Assembly (NCBI GenBank): GCA_039621445.1 | Contig: CP154954.1 | Span: 11,960,716 to 12,024,715 of the forward strand | Length of the DNA stretch: 64,000 nt | Source: Euglena gracilis | Taxonomy: Eukaryota; Euglenida; Euglenophyceae; Euglenales | Direction: 5' to 3' | In this document: positions 49,630 through 63,550 of the stretch, one piece after another | How the letters are laid out: every line of letters begins with the position of its first letter | Position numbering within the stretch: position 1 is the stretch's first letter | The notes under the pieces: model-generated | What the model was told of the DNA's origin: nothing | The model's database searches: none | What the model saw: the letters and a program-made list of their open reading frames with translations, nothing else | Translations under genes and position numbers: made by a program

Positions 49630-52600
49630 CAGGGTGTGACGTAGAGCTCTTTGGGACACCACCCCAGCCCGGCCCGGCGCCCGGCGCGGCCCGGCGGCCT
49701 TGGCCCGGCGGCACGGCCCGGCGGCCCGGCGGCCCGGCCCGGCTGGCGGGTCGAAAACTGCTCATTTTCGGCTCAAAAACAGGTTTTACGGGTCCTGGAG
49801 GCCAAAAAACATTGTTCTGGGCAAAATTTTTTTTCGATTTTTTTCGACTTTTTTGGCCCGGTTTTGACCCAAAGTCAATGGGTTGGTGGCCCAAAACGGG
49901 GCACTGGAGGGTCGAAAAACGCTCATTTTTTTGGCTCGAAACCACTTTTTCAAGGTCCGGGAGGTCAAAAAACATGGTTTTGGGCGAAAAAAAAATTGAA
50001 TTTTTTGACTTTTTGACCCAAAAATGGCTAAGTCCACCGGCCAGGGGGGCGGGCCCCAGACAGGGGGGGCAGGGGGGGGGGTTCGGGTCGGAAAATTTTT
50101 TTTTGCCCAAAAACACTTTTTTTGATGTTCTAAAGTGAAAAAAAGTGTTTTTGAGCGAAATTTTTTTTCAAAATTTTGGGTCCCGACCTGCCACCCGGCC
50201 CCCCCCCGCCCAACCGCCCTTGAACCCCTGCAGGGGTCCCCTATTACCCAAAACTGGCCCAAAATCGCACAACCAGACCCCGGGAACCCCAAAAAACGGT
50301 CAACCCCCCCCCCCAAACCAATGATTGATCCCCTGGTTTGGGTCCCAACTCCCCGTCTAGCCCGAGATACGGCCAATTTACGGTTTCGGGCCCCGAAATG
50401 GCCAAAACTGGCAAAACGGGCCCAAAACCCCCAAAACGGCCGTATCTCGGGCTAGGCGAGGAGTTGGCCCAAACCGCGCATACCACAGGCTATTCACTTT
50501 GGGGGCCACGAAATCCAGTCACATCGATAATCCCGGGGTTTCCGGACCTGCCCAGGGGGGGGGGGGCGGGGGGTGGGGGGCCCGTCGCCGGGGTGGTAAG
50601 CTTCGCTCTTACTCTAAAGAGATAAGAGCTCAGCGACCAGGGTGTGACGTAGAGCTGAGCTCTTTGGGGGACCACTCCGGCCCGGCCCGCGAAAAACGCT
50701 CATTTTAGGCCCAAAAACATGTTTTCTGGGTCCGGGAGACCATAAAACATCGTTTTGGGCCAAAAAATTTTTCGCTTTTTTTCGACTTTTTTGACACGGT
50801 TTTGACCCAAAATCAATGGAGCTTTGGCAGGGGGGGGAGGGGGGGTCCCGAGGTCAGTTTTTTTTGCATTTTTTGGCACTTTTTGCTGTACTGTCTCAAC
50901 ACAGGGGGGGGGGTCCTGGGGTCCCAACTGTACTGCCAACCCCCCCCTCAAAAATTGGCCAAAAACCGGCGCCGAAGGCGCCGGAAAAATTTTTTAGGGC
51001 CTTTTTTTTTGGTCCAAAAAGGCCATTTTTGGTGTCAAAATTTTCATCTGTCTCGGACCGTGCACCAGGGGGGGGGTCCCAAAAATCCCAACTGTACAGG
51101 GGGGGGGAGGGGGGGGTCCCCAGAAAACCCCAACTGTACTGCCGTCGCCCCAATGGGTTGGCGAACCAAAAAGGGGCCCTGGTGGGTCAAAAAACGCTCA
51201 TTTTCAGCTCAAAAACACTTTTTCCGGGTCCGGGTGTCCAAAAAACATGGTTTTGGGCGAAAATTTTTTTCGATTTTTTTTTTCGACTTTTTGGCCCGAA
51301 AACGGCTAAGTCGGACAGTGGGAAAAGTGTACAAAACGGCCATTTGGACCGAAAAACGGCCATATCTCGGCCCAGGCGCGGAGTTGGCCCAAACTGCGAA
51401 CACCGGTGGATGGGGCGTCCCAAAGTTGTGGAATGAGGTACTCTTTACTTTTTCTCAACTCCCCAGCGTTTTCGAGATATTTTGAATTTTTCGATTTTTT
51501 GACCCCAAAATGACCCCCTGTTGCCGGTCCAACAAACTTTCTTTGAAAAAAAAACGGAAGACAACTTTTTTGCTCCGGCCATATCTCCGGCCTGGCGTGG
51601 AGTTGCGGGCAAAGTGAGGGCTCTGGACAACCTAGGGGGGTGTTTCCCCCGCGACCCCCCCGCGACCCCCCCCCCCCGCGACCCCCCCCCGCGACCCCAC
51701 CCTGAGCCCGATTCGGGTTTCCAAAAAGGACAAAAAAATTAATTGCATTAATTAATTAGGAATTGCATTAATTAGGAATTTGCCGCTGAATTAGGAATCA
51801 AAAACATGAAAAATTGGTCCCAAATTCCTAATTGTACCTATTTTCGGACCTAAATGGCTCGCAAATTCCTAATTGGGATCTAAATTTAGAGGATAGAATG
51901 ACGTCACACAAGTCACGCATGACCTGTCGCGAAACCCATTTCCCCCCCGCCCCCCCCCCCCCCCCCCCCCCCGACCCCAACACCCCTTAGGGACCCTCTC
52001 CTAACCTATAGGCTATTAACTTTTCGGGTCCGGAAATCAGGTCACATCGATAATCCGCGGGGGCCCGAGCCTACTCAGGGGGGGGGGCGGGGGGGTTAGG
52101 GGGGTTTGGGGGGGGGGGGGGGTAAGCTTCGCTCTTACTCTAAAGAGATAAGAGCTCAGCGACCCAGGGTGTGACGTAGAGCTGAGCTCTTTGGAAGACC
52201 ACCCCGGCTCGGCGACCCGGCCCAGCCCGGCCCGGCGGCCCGGCCGGCCGGCGGCCCGGCACGGCCCGGCCCGGCCGGCGGCCCGGCGCGGCCCGCCCGG
52301 GTTTGACCCAAAGTCAATGGGTTGGCGGCCCAAAACGGGGCGCTGGCGGGTCGAAAAACGTTCATTTTTGGCTCGAAAACACTTTTTTCGCGTCCGGGAG
52401 GTCAAAAAACATGGTTTTGGGCAAAATTTTTTTTGAATTTGTTTGACTTTTTGACCCAAAATTGGCCAAGTCCACCGGCCAGTGGGGCAGGTGGACCTGG
52501 GGGGGCCTGGGGGGGGGGGGTCCGGGTCGGAAAATTTTTTTTCGCTCAAAAACACTTTTTTTGATGTTCTGAAGTGAAAGAAAGTATTTTTGAGCGAAAA

Positions 52601-55600
52601 AATTTTTTTAAAATTTTTTGTTCTGACCTGTTACCTAACCCCCCGTCGCCCAGCCGCCCTCACACCGCCCGCTGGGGTCCCCGAATACCCAAAACTGGCC
52701 CAAAATCGCACAACCAGACCCCGGGAACCCCAAAAAACGGTCAACCCCTCCCCCCCCTGAACCTAATGATTGACCCCTGGTTTGGGTCCCAACTCCCCGT
52801 CTAGCCCGAGATACGGCCAATTTACGGTTTCGGTCCCCGAAATGGCCAAAACTGGCAAAACGGGCCCAAAACCCCCAAAACGGCCGTATCTCGGGCTAGG
52901 CGAGGAGTTGGCCCAAACCGCGCATACCACAGGCTATTCACTTTGGGGGCCACAAAATCCAGTCACATCGATAATCCCGGGGTTTCCGGACCTACCCAGG
53001 GGGGGGGGGCGGGGGGTGGGGGGCCCGTCGCCGGGGTGGTAAGCTTCGCTCTTACTCTAAAGAGATAAGAGCTCAGCGACCAGGGTGTGACGTAGAGCTG
53101 AGCTCTTTGGGGGACCACTCCGGCCCGGCCCGCGAAAAACGCTCATTTTAGGCCCAAAAACATGTTTTCTGGGTCCGGGAGACCATAAAACATCGTTTTG
53201 GGCCAAAAAAATTTTCGCTTTTTTTCGACTTTTTTGACACGGTTTTGACCCAAAATCAATGGAGCTTTGGCAGGGGGGGGGGTCCCGAGGTCAGTTTTTT
53301 TTTGCATTTTTTGGCACTTTTTGCTGTACTGTCTCAACACAGGGGGGGGGGGGAGGGTCCTGGGGTCCCAACTGTACTGCCAACCCCCCCCTCAAAAATT
53401 GGCCAAAAACCGGCGCCGAAGGCGCCGGAAAAATTTTTTAGGGCCTTTTTTTTTGGTCCAAAAAGGCCATTTTTGGTGTCAAAATTTTCATCTGTCTCGG
53501 ACCGTTCGGCACCAGGGGGGGGGTCCCAAAAATCCCAACTGTACAGGGGGGGGGAGGGGGGGGTCCCCAGAAAACCCCAACTGTACTGCCGTCGCCCCAA
53601 TGGTTAGGCAAACCAAAAAGGGGCCCTGGCGGGTCAAAAAACGCTCATTTTCAGCTCAAAAACACTTTTTCCGGGTCTTTTTTCTGGCCAAAAAACATGG
53701 TTTTGGGCGAAAATTTTTTTTCGATTTTTTTTTCGACTTTTTGGCCCGAAAACGGCTAAGTCGGACAGTGGGAAAAGTGTACAAAACGGCCATTTGGACC
53801 GAAAAACGGCCATATCTCGGCCCAGGCGCGGAGTTGGCCCAAACTGCGAACACCGGTGGATGGGGCGTCCCAAAGTTGTGGAATGAGGTACTCTTTACTT
53901 TTTCTCAACTCCCCAGCGTTTTCGAGATATTTTGAATTTTTCGATTTTTTGACCCCAAAAATGACCCCCTGTTGCCGGTCCAACAAACTTTCTTTGAAAA
54001 AAAAACGGAAGACAACTTTTTTGCTCCGGCCATATCTCCGGCCTGGCGTGGAGTTGCGGGCAAAGTGAGGGCTCTGGACAACCTAGGGGGGTGTTTCCCC
54101 CGCGACCCCCCCGCGACCCCCCCCGCGACCCCCCCCCGCGACCCCACCCTGAGCCCGATTCGGGTTTCCAAAAAGGACAAAAAAATTAATTGCATTAATT
54201 AATTAGGAATTGCATTAATTAGGAATTTGCCGCTGAATTAGGAATCAAAAACATGAAAAATTGGTCCCAAATTCCTAATTGTACCTATTTTCGGACCTAA
54301 ATGGCTCGCAAATTCCTAATTGGGATCTAAATTTAGAGGATAGAATGACGTCACACAAGTCACGCATGACCTGTCGCGAAACCCATTTCCCCCCCGCGAC
54401 CCCCCCCCCCGCGACCCCCCCGCGCCCCCCCCCCCCCGCGACCCCACCCCCCCCTAGGGACCCTCTCCTAACCTATAGGCTATTAACTTTTCGGGTCCGG
54501 AAATCAGGTCACATCGATAATCCGCGGGGGCCCGGGCCTTCCCAGGGGGGGGGGCGGGGGGGTTAGGGGGGTTTGGGGGGGGGGGGTAAGCTTCGCTCTT
54601 ACTCTAAAGAGATAAGAGCTCAGCGACCCAGGGTGTGACGTAGAGCTGAGCTCTTTGGAAGACCACCCCGGCTCGGCGACCCGGCCCAGCCCGGCCCGGC
54701 GGCCCGGCCCGGCCGGCGGCCCGGCACGGCCCGGCCCGGCCGGCGGCCCGGCGCGGCCCGCCCGGGTTTGACCCAAAGTCAATGGGTTGGCGGCCCAAAA
54801 CGGGGCGCTGGCGGGTCGAAAAACGTTCATTTTTGGCTCGAAAACACTTTTTTCGCGTCCGGAAGGTCAAAAAACATGGTTTTGGGCAAAATTTTTTTTG
54901 AATTTGTTTGACTTTTTGACCCAAAATTGGCCAAGTCCACCGGCCAGTGGGGCAGGTGGACCTGGGGGGGCCTGGGGGGGGGGGTCCGGGTCGGAAAATT
55001 TTTTTTCGCTCAAAAACACTTTTTTTGATGTTCTGAAGTGAAAGAAAGTATTTTTGAGCGAAAAAATTTTTTCAAAATTTTGGGTCCCGACCTGCCACCC
55101 GACCCCCCGTCGCCCAGCCGCCCTCACACCGCCCGCTGGGGTCCCCGAATACCCAAAACTGGCCCAAAATCGCACAACCAGACCCCGGGAACCCCAAAAA
55201 ACGGTCAACCCCTCCCCCCCCCTGAACCTAATGATTGACCCCTGGTTTGGGTCCCAACTCCCCGTCTAGCCCGAGATACGGCCAATTTACGGTTTCGGTC
55301 CCCGAAATGGCCAAAACTGGCAAAACGGGCCCAAAACCCCCAAAACGGCCGTATCTCGGGCTAGGCGAGGAGTTGGCCCAAACCGCGCATACCACAGGCT
55401 ATTCACTTTGGGGGCCACAAAATCCAGTCACATCGATAATCCCGGGGTTTCCGGACCTACCCAGGGGGGGGGGGCGGGGGGTGGGGGGCCCGTCGCCGGG
55501 GTGGTAAGCTTCGCTCTTACTCTAAAGAGATAAGAGCTCAGCGACCAGGGTGTGACGTAGAGCTGAGCTCTTTGGGGGACCACTCCGGCCCGGCCCGCGA

Positions 55601-57434
55601 AAAACGCTCATTTTAGGCCCAAAAACATGTTTTCTGGGTCCGGGAGACCATAAAACATCGTTTTGGGCCAAAAAAATTTTCGCTTTTTTTCGACTTTTTT
55701 GACACGGTTTTGACCCAAAATCAATGGAGCTTTGGCAGGGGGGGGGGTCCCGAGGTCAGTTTTTTTTTGCATTTTTTGGCACTTTTTGCTGTACTGTCTC
55801 AACACAGGGGGGGGGGGAGGGTCCTGGGGTCCCAACTGTACTGCCAACCCCCCCCTCAAAAATTGGCCAAAAACCGGCGCCGAAGGCGCCGGAAAAATTT
55901 TTTAGGGCCTTTTTTTTGGTCCAAAAAGGCCATTTTTGGTGTCAAAATTTTCATCTGTCTCGGACCGTTCGGCACCAGGGGGGGGGGGTCCCAAAAATCC
56001 CAACTGTACAGGGGGGGGGAGGGGGGGGTCCCCAGAAAACCCCAACTGTACTGCCGTCGCCCCAATGGTTAGGCAAACCAAAAAGGGGCCCTGGCGGGTC
56101 AAAAAACGCTCATTTTCAGCTCAAAAACACTTTTTCCGGGTCTTTTTTCTGGCCAAAAAACATGGTTTTGGGCGAAAATTTTTTTTCGATTTTTTTTTCG
56201 ACTTTTTGGCCCGAAAACGGCTAAGTCGGACAGTGGGAAAAGTGTACAAAACGGCCATTTGGACCGAAAAACGGCCATATCTCGGCCCAGGCGCGGAGTT
56301 GGCCCAAACTGCGAACACCGGTGGATGGGGCGTCCCAAAGTTGTGGAATGAGGTACTCTTTACTTTTTCTCAACTCCCCAGCGTTTTCGAGATATTTTGA
56401 ATTTTTCGATTTTTTGACCCCAAAAATGACCCCCTGTTGCCGGTCCAACAAACTTTCTTTGAAAAAAAAACGGTAGACAACTTTTTTGCTCCGGCCATAT
56501 CTCCGGCCTGGCGTGGAGTTGCGGGCAAAGTGAGGGCTCTGGACAACCTAGGGGGGTGTTTCCCCCGCGCCCCCCCCCGCCCCCCCCCCTCGCCCCCCCC
56601 CCCCCGCGACCCCACCCTGAGGACCGATTCGGGTTTCCAAAAAGGACAAAAAAATTAATTGCATTAATTAATTAGGACTTGCCTTAATTAGGAATTTCCC
56701 GCTGAATTAGGAATCAAAAACATGAAAATTGGTCCCAAATTCCTAATTGTACCTATTTTCGGACCTAAATGGCTCGCAAATTCCTATTGGTATTTTCTAA
56801 TTTAAGGATAGTAAGACGTCACAACAGTCACGCATGACCTGTCGCGAAACCCATTTCCCCCCCCCGCGACCCCCCCCCCCCGCCCCCCCCCCGCGACCCC
56901 CCCCCCGCGACCCCAACACCCCCTAGAGACCCTCTCCTAACCTATAGGCTATTAACTTTTCGGGTCCGGAAATCAGGTCACATCGATAATCCGCGGGGGC
57001 CCGAGCCTACTCAGGGGGGGGGGGCGGGGGGGGTCAGGGGGGTTTGGGGGGGGGGGGTGGTACGCTTCGCTCTGACTCTAAAGAGATAACAGCTCAGCTA
57101 CCCAGGGTCTGACGTAGAGCTGAGCTCTTTGGAAGACCCCCCCGACTCGGCGACCCGGCCCAGCCCGGCCCGGCTGCCGTCCCGGCGGCCGGCCCGGCCC
57201 GGCCCGGCCCGCCCGGGTTTGACCCAAAGTCAATGGGTTTGGCGGCCCAAAACGGGCGCTGGCGGGTCGAAAAACGTTCATTTTTGGCTCGAAAACACTT
57301 TTTTTCGCGTCCGGGAGGTCAAAAAACATGGTTTTGGGGCAAAATTTTTTTTGAATTTGTTTGACTTTTTGACCCAAAATTGGCCAGTCCCACCGGCCAG
57401 TGGGGCAGGTGGACCTTGTGGGGAGCCATGGGTG

Positions 57435-57720
57435 GGGGGGGGTCCGGTGAAAACCAAGCGGAAAACCAACAAAATAGGGGAAAATGCCGGTGAACAAAAA
57501 CGAAGGTGAAAAGGGAAGGGATGATGGACAGGGTGAACTGTACGGTTAAAGGTGCCTATCGGATCTAGCCATGGAGGTAAGGGGCAGAAGAAACAGAGTG
57601 GTGGCGGTGCTATTAGTGAGGGAAAGCATGTCTCCCTTGCACACTTTTTATTTCGCTCAAAAACGTTTTTTGATGTGTCTGATGAAGAAAGTTATCTTTT
57701 GAGCGAAAAATTTTTTCAAA
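57435..57720. other. foreign segment inside one satellite unit
   Basis: About 57445-57640 replaces the expected satellite sequence with A/G-rich unique DNA (aaaccaagcggaaaacc ... gagggaaagcatgtctccc). Satellite sequence resumes in altered form at about 57650. Confidence 0.7.
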
Positions 57721-59549
57721 ATTTTTGGGGGCGCCCAAAATCGCACAACCAGACCCCGGGAACCCCAAAAAACGGTCAACCCCTCCCCCCCCTGAACCTA
57801 ATGATTGACCCCTGGTTTGGGTCCCAACTCCCCGTCTAGCCCGAGATACGGCCAATTTACGGTTTCGGTCCCCGAAATGGCCAAAACTGGCAAAACGGGC
57901 CCAAAACCCCCAAAACGGCCGTATCTCGGGCTAGGCGAGGAGTTGGCCCAAACCGCGCATACCACAGGCTATTCACTTTGGGGGCCACGAAATCCAGTCA
58001 CATCGATAATCCCGGGGTTTCCGGACCTACCCAGGGGGGGGGGGGGCGGGGGGGGGGGGGCCCATCGCCGGGTGGTAAGCTTCGCTCTTACTCTAAAGAG
58101 ATAAGAGCTCAGCGACCAGGGTGTGACGTAGAGCTGAGCTCTTTGGGGGACCACTCCGGCCCGGCCCGCGAAAAACGCTCATTTTAGGCCCAAAAACATG
58201 TTTTCTGGGTCCGGGAGACCATAAAACATCGTTTTGGGCCAAAAAAATTTTCGCTTTTTTTCGACTTTTTTGACACGGTTTTGACCCAAAATCAATGGAG
58301 CTTTGGCAGGGGGGGGTCCCGAGGTCAGTTTTTTTTTTTGCATTTTTTGGCACTTTTTGCTGTACTGTCTCAACACAGGGGGGGGGGGAGGGTCCTGGGG
58401 TCCCAACTGTACTGCCAACCCCCCCCTCAAAAATTGGCCAAAAACCGGCGCCGAAGGCGCCGGAAAATTTTTTTAGGGCCTTTTTTTTGGTCCAAAAAGG
58501 CCATTTTTGGTGTCAAAATTTTCATCTGTCTCGGACCGTTCGGCACCAGGGGGGGGGGTCCCAAAAATCCCAACTGTACAGGGGGGGGGAGGGGGGGGTC
58601 CCCAGAAAACCCCAACTGTACTGCCGTCGCCCCAATGGTTAGGCAAACCAAAAAGGGGCCCTGGCGGGTCAAAAAACGCTCATTTTCAGCTCAAAAACAC
58701 TTTTTCCGGGTCCGGGTGGCCAAAAAACATGGTTTTGGGCGAAATTTTTTTTTCGATTTTTTTTTCGACTTTTTGGCCCGAAAACGGCTAAGTCGGACAG
58801 TGGGAAAAGTGTACAAAACGGCCATTTGGACCGAAAAACGGCCATATCTCGGCCCAGGCGCGGAGTTGGCCCAAACTGCGAACACCGGTGGATGGGGCGT
58901 CCCAAAGTTGTGGAATGAGGTACTCTTTACTTTTTCTCAACTCCCCAGCGTTTTCGAGATATTTTGAATTTTTCGATTTTTTGACCCCAAAATGACCCCC
59001 TGTTGCCGGTCCAACAAACTTTCTTTGAAAAAAAACGGTAGACAACTTTTTTGCTCCGGCCATATCTCCGGCCTGGCGTGGAGTTGCGGGCAAAGTGAGG
59101 GCTCTTGACAACCTAGGGGGGTGTTTCCCCCGCGACCCCCCCGCGACCCACCCTGCGACCCCCCCCGCGACCCCACCCTGAGCCCGATTCGGGTTTCCAA
59201 AAAGGACAAAAAAATTGCATTAATTAGGAATTTGCCGCTGAATTAGGAATCAAAAACATGAAAAATTGGTCCCAAATTCCTAATTGTACCTATTTTCAGA
59301 CCTAAATGGCTCGCAAATTCCTAATTGGGATCTAAATTTAGAGGATAGAATGACGTCACACAAGTCACGCATGACCTGTCGCGAAACCCATTTCCCCCCC
59401 GCGCCCCCTCCCCCGCGCCCCCCCCGCGACCCCCCCCCGCGACCCCAACACCCCCTAGGGACCCTCTCCTAACCTATAGGCTATTAACTTTTCGGGTCCG
59501 GAAATCAGGTCACATCGATAATCCGCGGGGGCCCGAGCCTACTCAGGGG

Positions 59550-59747
59550 GGGGGGGGGTGGTGTGTGTGGAGGTGTGTGGGGTTGGTTGTTGTGGGGGTG
59601 TTTTTTGGTTGTTGGTGTGTTGGGTGGGTTTGATGTATGTGGTGTGGTGGTTTTTTTTTGGTTTTGTTTTTGGTTGGTTGGCTTGTGTGTGTTGTGTGTT
59701 GTTTTGTGTTTTGTTTTTTTGTTTTTTTGTTGTTTGTGTGGGGGGGG
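59550..59747. repeat. G/T-only tract replacing the G-run of one unit
   Basis: About 190 bases almost free of A and C on the + strand, placed where other units have only about 45 bases of G-runs before the anchor. Confidence 0.85.
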
Positions 59748-62700
59748 TAAGCTTCGCTCTTACTCTAAAGAGATAAGAGCTCAGCGACCCAGGGTGTGAC
59801 GTAGAGCTGAGCTCTTTGGAAGACCACCCCGGCTCGGCGGCCCGGCCCGGCCGGCGGCCCGGCACGGCCCGGCCCGGCCGGCGGCCCGGCGCGGCCCGCC
59901 CGGTTTTGACCCAAAGTCAATGGGTTGGCGGCCCAAAACGGGGAGCTGGCGGGTCGAAAAACGTTCATTTTTGGCTCGAAAACACTTTTTTCGCGTCCGG
60001 GAGGTCAAAAAACATGGTTTTGGGCAAAATTTTTTTTGAATTTGTTTGACTTTTTGACCCAAAATTGGCCAAGTCCACCGGCCAGTGGGGCAGGTGGACC
60101 TGGGGGGGCCTGGGGGGGGGGGGGTCCGGGTCGGAAATTTTTTTTTCGCTCAAAAACACTTTTTTTGATGTTCTGAAGTGAAAGAAAGTATTTTTGAGCG
60201 AAAAAAATTTTTCAAAATTTTGGGTCCCGACCTGCCACCCGACCCCCCGTCGCCCAGCCGCCCTCACACCGCCCGCTGGGGTCCCCGAATACCCAAAACT
60301 GGCCCAAAATCGCACAACCAGACCCCGGGAACCCCAAAAAACGGTCAACCAACCCCCCCCCCCCCCCCCTCACCCCCTAACTAATGATTGACCCCTGGTT
60401 TGGGTCCCAACTCCCCGTCTAGCCCGAGATACGGCCAATTTACGGTTTCGGTCCCCGAAATGGCCAAAACTGGCAAAACGGGCCCAAAACCCCCAAAACG
60501 GCCGTATCTCGGGCTAGGCGAGGAGTTGGCCCAAACCGCGCATACCACAGGCTATTCACTTTGGGGGCCACGAAATCCAGTCACATCGATAATCCCGGGG
60601 TTTCCGGCCCTACCCAGGGGGGGGGGGGGCGGGGGGTGGGGGGCCCGTCGCCGGGGTGGTAAGCTTCGCTCTTACTCTAAAGAGATAAGAGCTCAGCGAC
60701 CAGGGTGTGACGTAGAGCTGAGCTCTTTGGGGGACCACTCCGGCCCGGCCCGCGAAAAACGCTCATTTTAGGCCCAAAAACATGTTTTCTGGGTCCGGGA
60801 GACCATAAAACATCGTTTTGGGCCAAAAAAATTTTCGCTTTTTTTCGACTTTTTTGACACGGTTTTGACCCAAAATCAATGGAGCTTTGGCAGGGGGGGG
60901 GTCCCGAGGTCAGTTTTTTTTGCAATTTTGGCACTTTTTGCTGTACTGTCTCAACACAGTGGGGGGGGAGGGTCCTGGGGGCCCAACTGTACTGCCAACC
61001 CCCCTCCGCAAAAATTGGCCAAAAACCGGCGCCGAAGGCGCCGGAAAATTTTTTAGGGCCTTTTTTGGGTCCAAAAAGGCCATTTTTGGTGTCAAAATTT
61101 TCATCTGTCTCGGACCGTTCGGCACCAGGGGGGGGGGTCCCAAAAATCCCAACTGTACAGGGGGGGGGGGGGGGGGGTCCCCAGAAAACCCCAACTGTAC
61201 TGCCGTCGCCCCAATGGTTAGGCAAACCAAAAAGGGGCCCTGGCGGGTCAAAAAACGCTCATTTTCAGCTCAAAAACACTTTTTCCGGGTCCGGGTGGCC
61301 AAAAAACATGGTTTTGGGCGAAAATTTTTTTTCGATTTTTTTTTCGACTTTTTGGCCCGAAAACGGCTAAGTCGGACAGTGGGAAAAGTGTACAAAACGG
61401 CCATTTGCACCGAAAAACGGCCATATCTCGGCCCAGGCGCGGAGTTGGCCCAAACTGCGAACACCGGTGGATGGGGCGTCCCAAAGTTGTGGAATGAGGT
61501 ACTCTTTACTTTTTCTCAACTCCCCAGCGTTTTCGAGATATTTTGAATTTTTCGATTTTTTGACCCCAAAAATGACCCCCTGTTGCCGGTCCAACAAACT
61601 TTCTTTGAAAAAAAACGGTAGACAACTTTTTTGCTCCGGCCATATCTCCGGCCTGGCGTGGAGTTGCGGGCAAAGTGAGGGCTCTTGACAACCTAGGGGG
61701 GTGTTTCCCCCGCGACCCCCCCGCGACCCCCCCTGCGACCCCCCCCGCGACCCCACCCTGAGCCCGATTCGGGTTTCCAAAAAGGACAAAAAAATTGCAT
61801 TAATTAGGAATTTGCCGCTGAATTAGGAATCAAAAACATGAAAAATTGGTCCCAAATTCCTAATTGTACCTATTTTCAGACCTAAATGGCTCGCAAATTC
61901 CTAATTGGGATCTAAATTTAGAGGATAGAATGACGTCACACAAGTCACGCATGACCTGTCGCGAAACCCATTTCCCCCCCGCGACCCCCCCCCCCGCCCC
62001 CCCCCCCCCCCCGCGACCCCAACACCCCCTAGGGACCCTCTCCTAACCTATAGGCTATTAACTTTTCGGGTCCGGAAATCAGGTCACATCGATAATCCGC
62101 GGGGGCCCGAGCCTCCTCAGGGGGGGGGGGGCGGGGGGGGTCAGGGGGGTTTGGGGGGGGGGGTGGTAAGCTTCGCTCTTACTCTAAAGAGATAAGAGCT
62201 CAGCGACCCAGGGTGTGACGTAGAGCTGAGCTCTTTGGAAGACCACCCCGGCTCGGCGGCCCGGCCCGGCCCGGCACGGCCCGGCCCGGCCGGCGGCCCG
62301 GGCGGGCCGGGCCGGGCAAAGTCAATGGGTTGGCGGCCCAAAACGGGGAGCTGGCGGGTCGAAAAACGTTCATTTTTGGCTCGAAAACACTTTTTTCGCG
62401 TCCGGGAGGTCAAAAAACATGGTTTTGGGCAAACTTTTTTTCGAATTTATTGAATTTGTTTGACTTTTTGACCCAAAATTGGCCAAGTCCACCGGCCAGT
62501 GGGGCAGGTGGACCTGGGGGGGCCCGGGGGGGGGTCCGGGTCGGAAAATTTTTTTTCGCTCAAAAACACTTTTTTTGATGTTCTGAAGTGAAAGAAAGTA
62601 TTTTTGAGCGAAAAAATTTTTTCAAAATTTTGGGTCCCGACCTGCCACCCGACCCCCCGTCGCCCAGCCGCCCTCACGCCGCCCGCTGGGGTCCCCGAAT

Positions 62701-63550
62701 ACCCAAAACTGGCCCAAAATCGCACAACCAGACCCCGGGAACCCCAAAAAACGGTCAACCCCTCCCCCCCCTGAACCTAATGATTGACCCCTGGTTTGGG
62801 TCCCAACTCCCCGTCTAGCCCGAGATACGGCCAATATACGGTTTCGGGCCCAAACAGGCCCGAAATGGCCAAAACTGGCCCAAAACCCCAAAACTCTCGG
62901 GCTAGGCGAGGAGTTGGCCCAAACCGCGCATACCGATCGATAGGGCGTCCAAAAGTTGTGGAGGGACGTCCTCTTTTCTTTTCCTCAACTCCACAGTGTT
63001 TTCGAGATATTTTGAATTTTTCGCTTTTTTGACCCCAGCCCGGCAGCCCTCGAACCCCTGCAGGGGTTCCCGAACATCCAAAAATGGCCCAAATTCGCAC
63101 AACCAGACCCCGGGAACCCCAAAAAACGGTCAAAACCCCCCTCTAAACCTAATGATTGACCCCCTGGTTTGGGTTCCAACTCCTCGTCTAGCCCGAGATA
63201 CGGGCAAATTACGGTTTCGGGCCCCAAATGGGCCCGAAACGGCCAGAACTGGCCAAACTGGCCCAAAACCACAAAACGGCCGTATCTCGGGCTAGGCGAG
63301 GAGTTGGCCCAAACCGCGCATACCGATCGATCGGGCGTCCCAAAGTTGTGGAATGAGGTACTCTTTACTTTTTCTCAACTCCACAGCGTTTTCGAGATAT
63401 TTTGAAATTATCGAATGACCCTGCAATTTTCCCGGAAAAAAAAACGGTAGACAACTTTTTTGCTCGGGCCATATCTCCGGACTGGCGGGGAGTTGCGGGT
63501 AAACTAAAGGCTCCTGAGATACTAGGGATCGTCCCCTAACCTATGGGCTA

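Larger units (their letters stand above)
49630..63550. repeat. satellite array of about 2.45-kb units, each with two related halves
   Basis: The anchor aagcttcgctcttactctaa recurs at about 50598, 52124, 53041, 54588, 55506, 57063 (mutated), 58078, 59748, 60661 and 62168. It alternates at about 0.9 and 1.55 kb, so the true period is about 2.45 kb with five to six units. Each unit holds agagctgagctct palindromes, GGCCCGGC microsatellites, an inverted repeat of about 30 bp around agcccgagatacggcc, a ccggcgccgaaggcgccgg hairpin, C/G runs and an attaggaatt-rich segment. The ORFs here reflect repeat periodicity, not genes. Confidence 0.93.

Noticed and set aside
50802-61546. Recurring 200-residue ORFs in the satellite array
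   Set aside because: Their frames and sequences follow the repeat period and homopolymer lengths, change with G-run length, and contain no domain.
49900-63400. Dinoflagellate spliced-leader sequence within satellite phrases such as cattttcggctcaaaa
   Set aside because: Only a partial resemblance to a low-complexity phrase; no full-length match.
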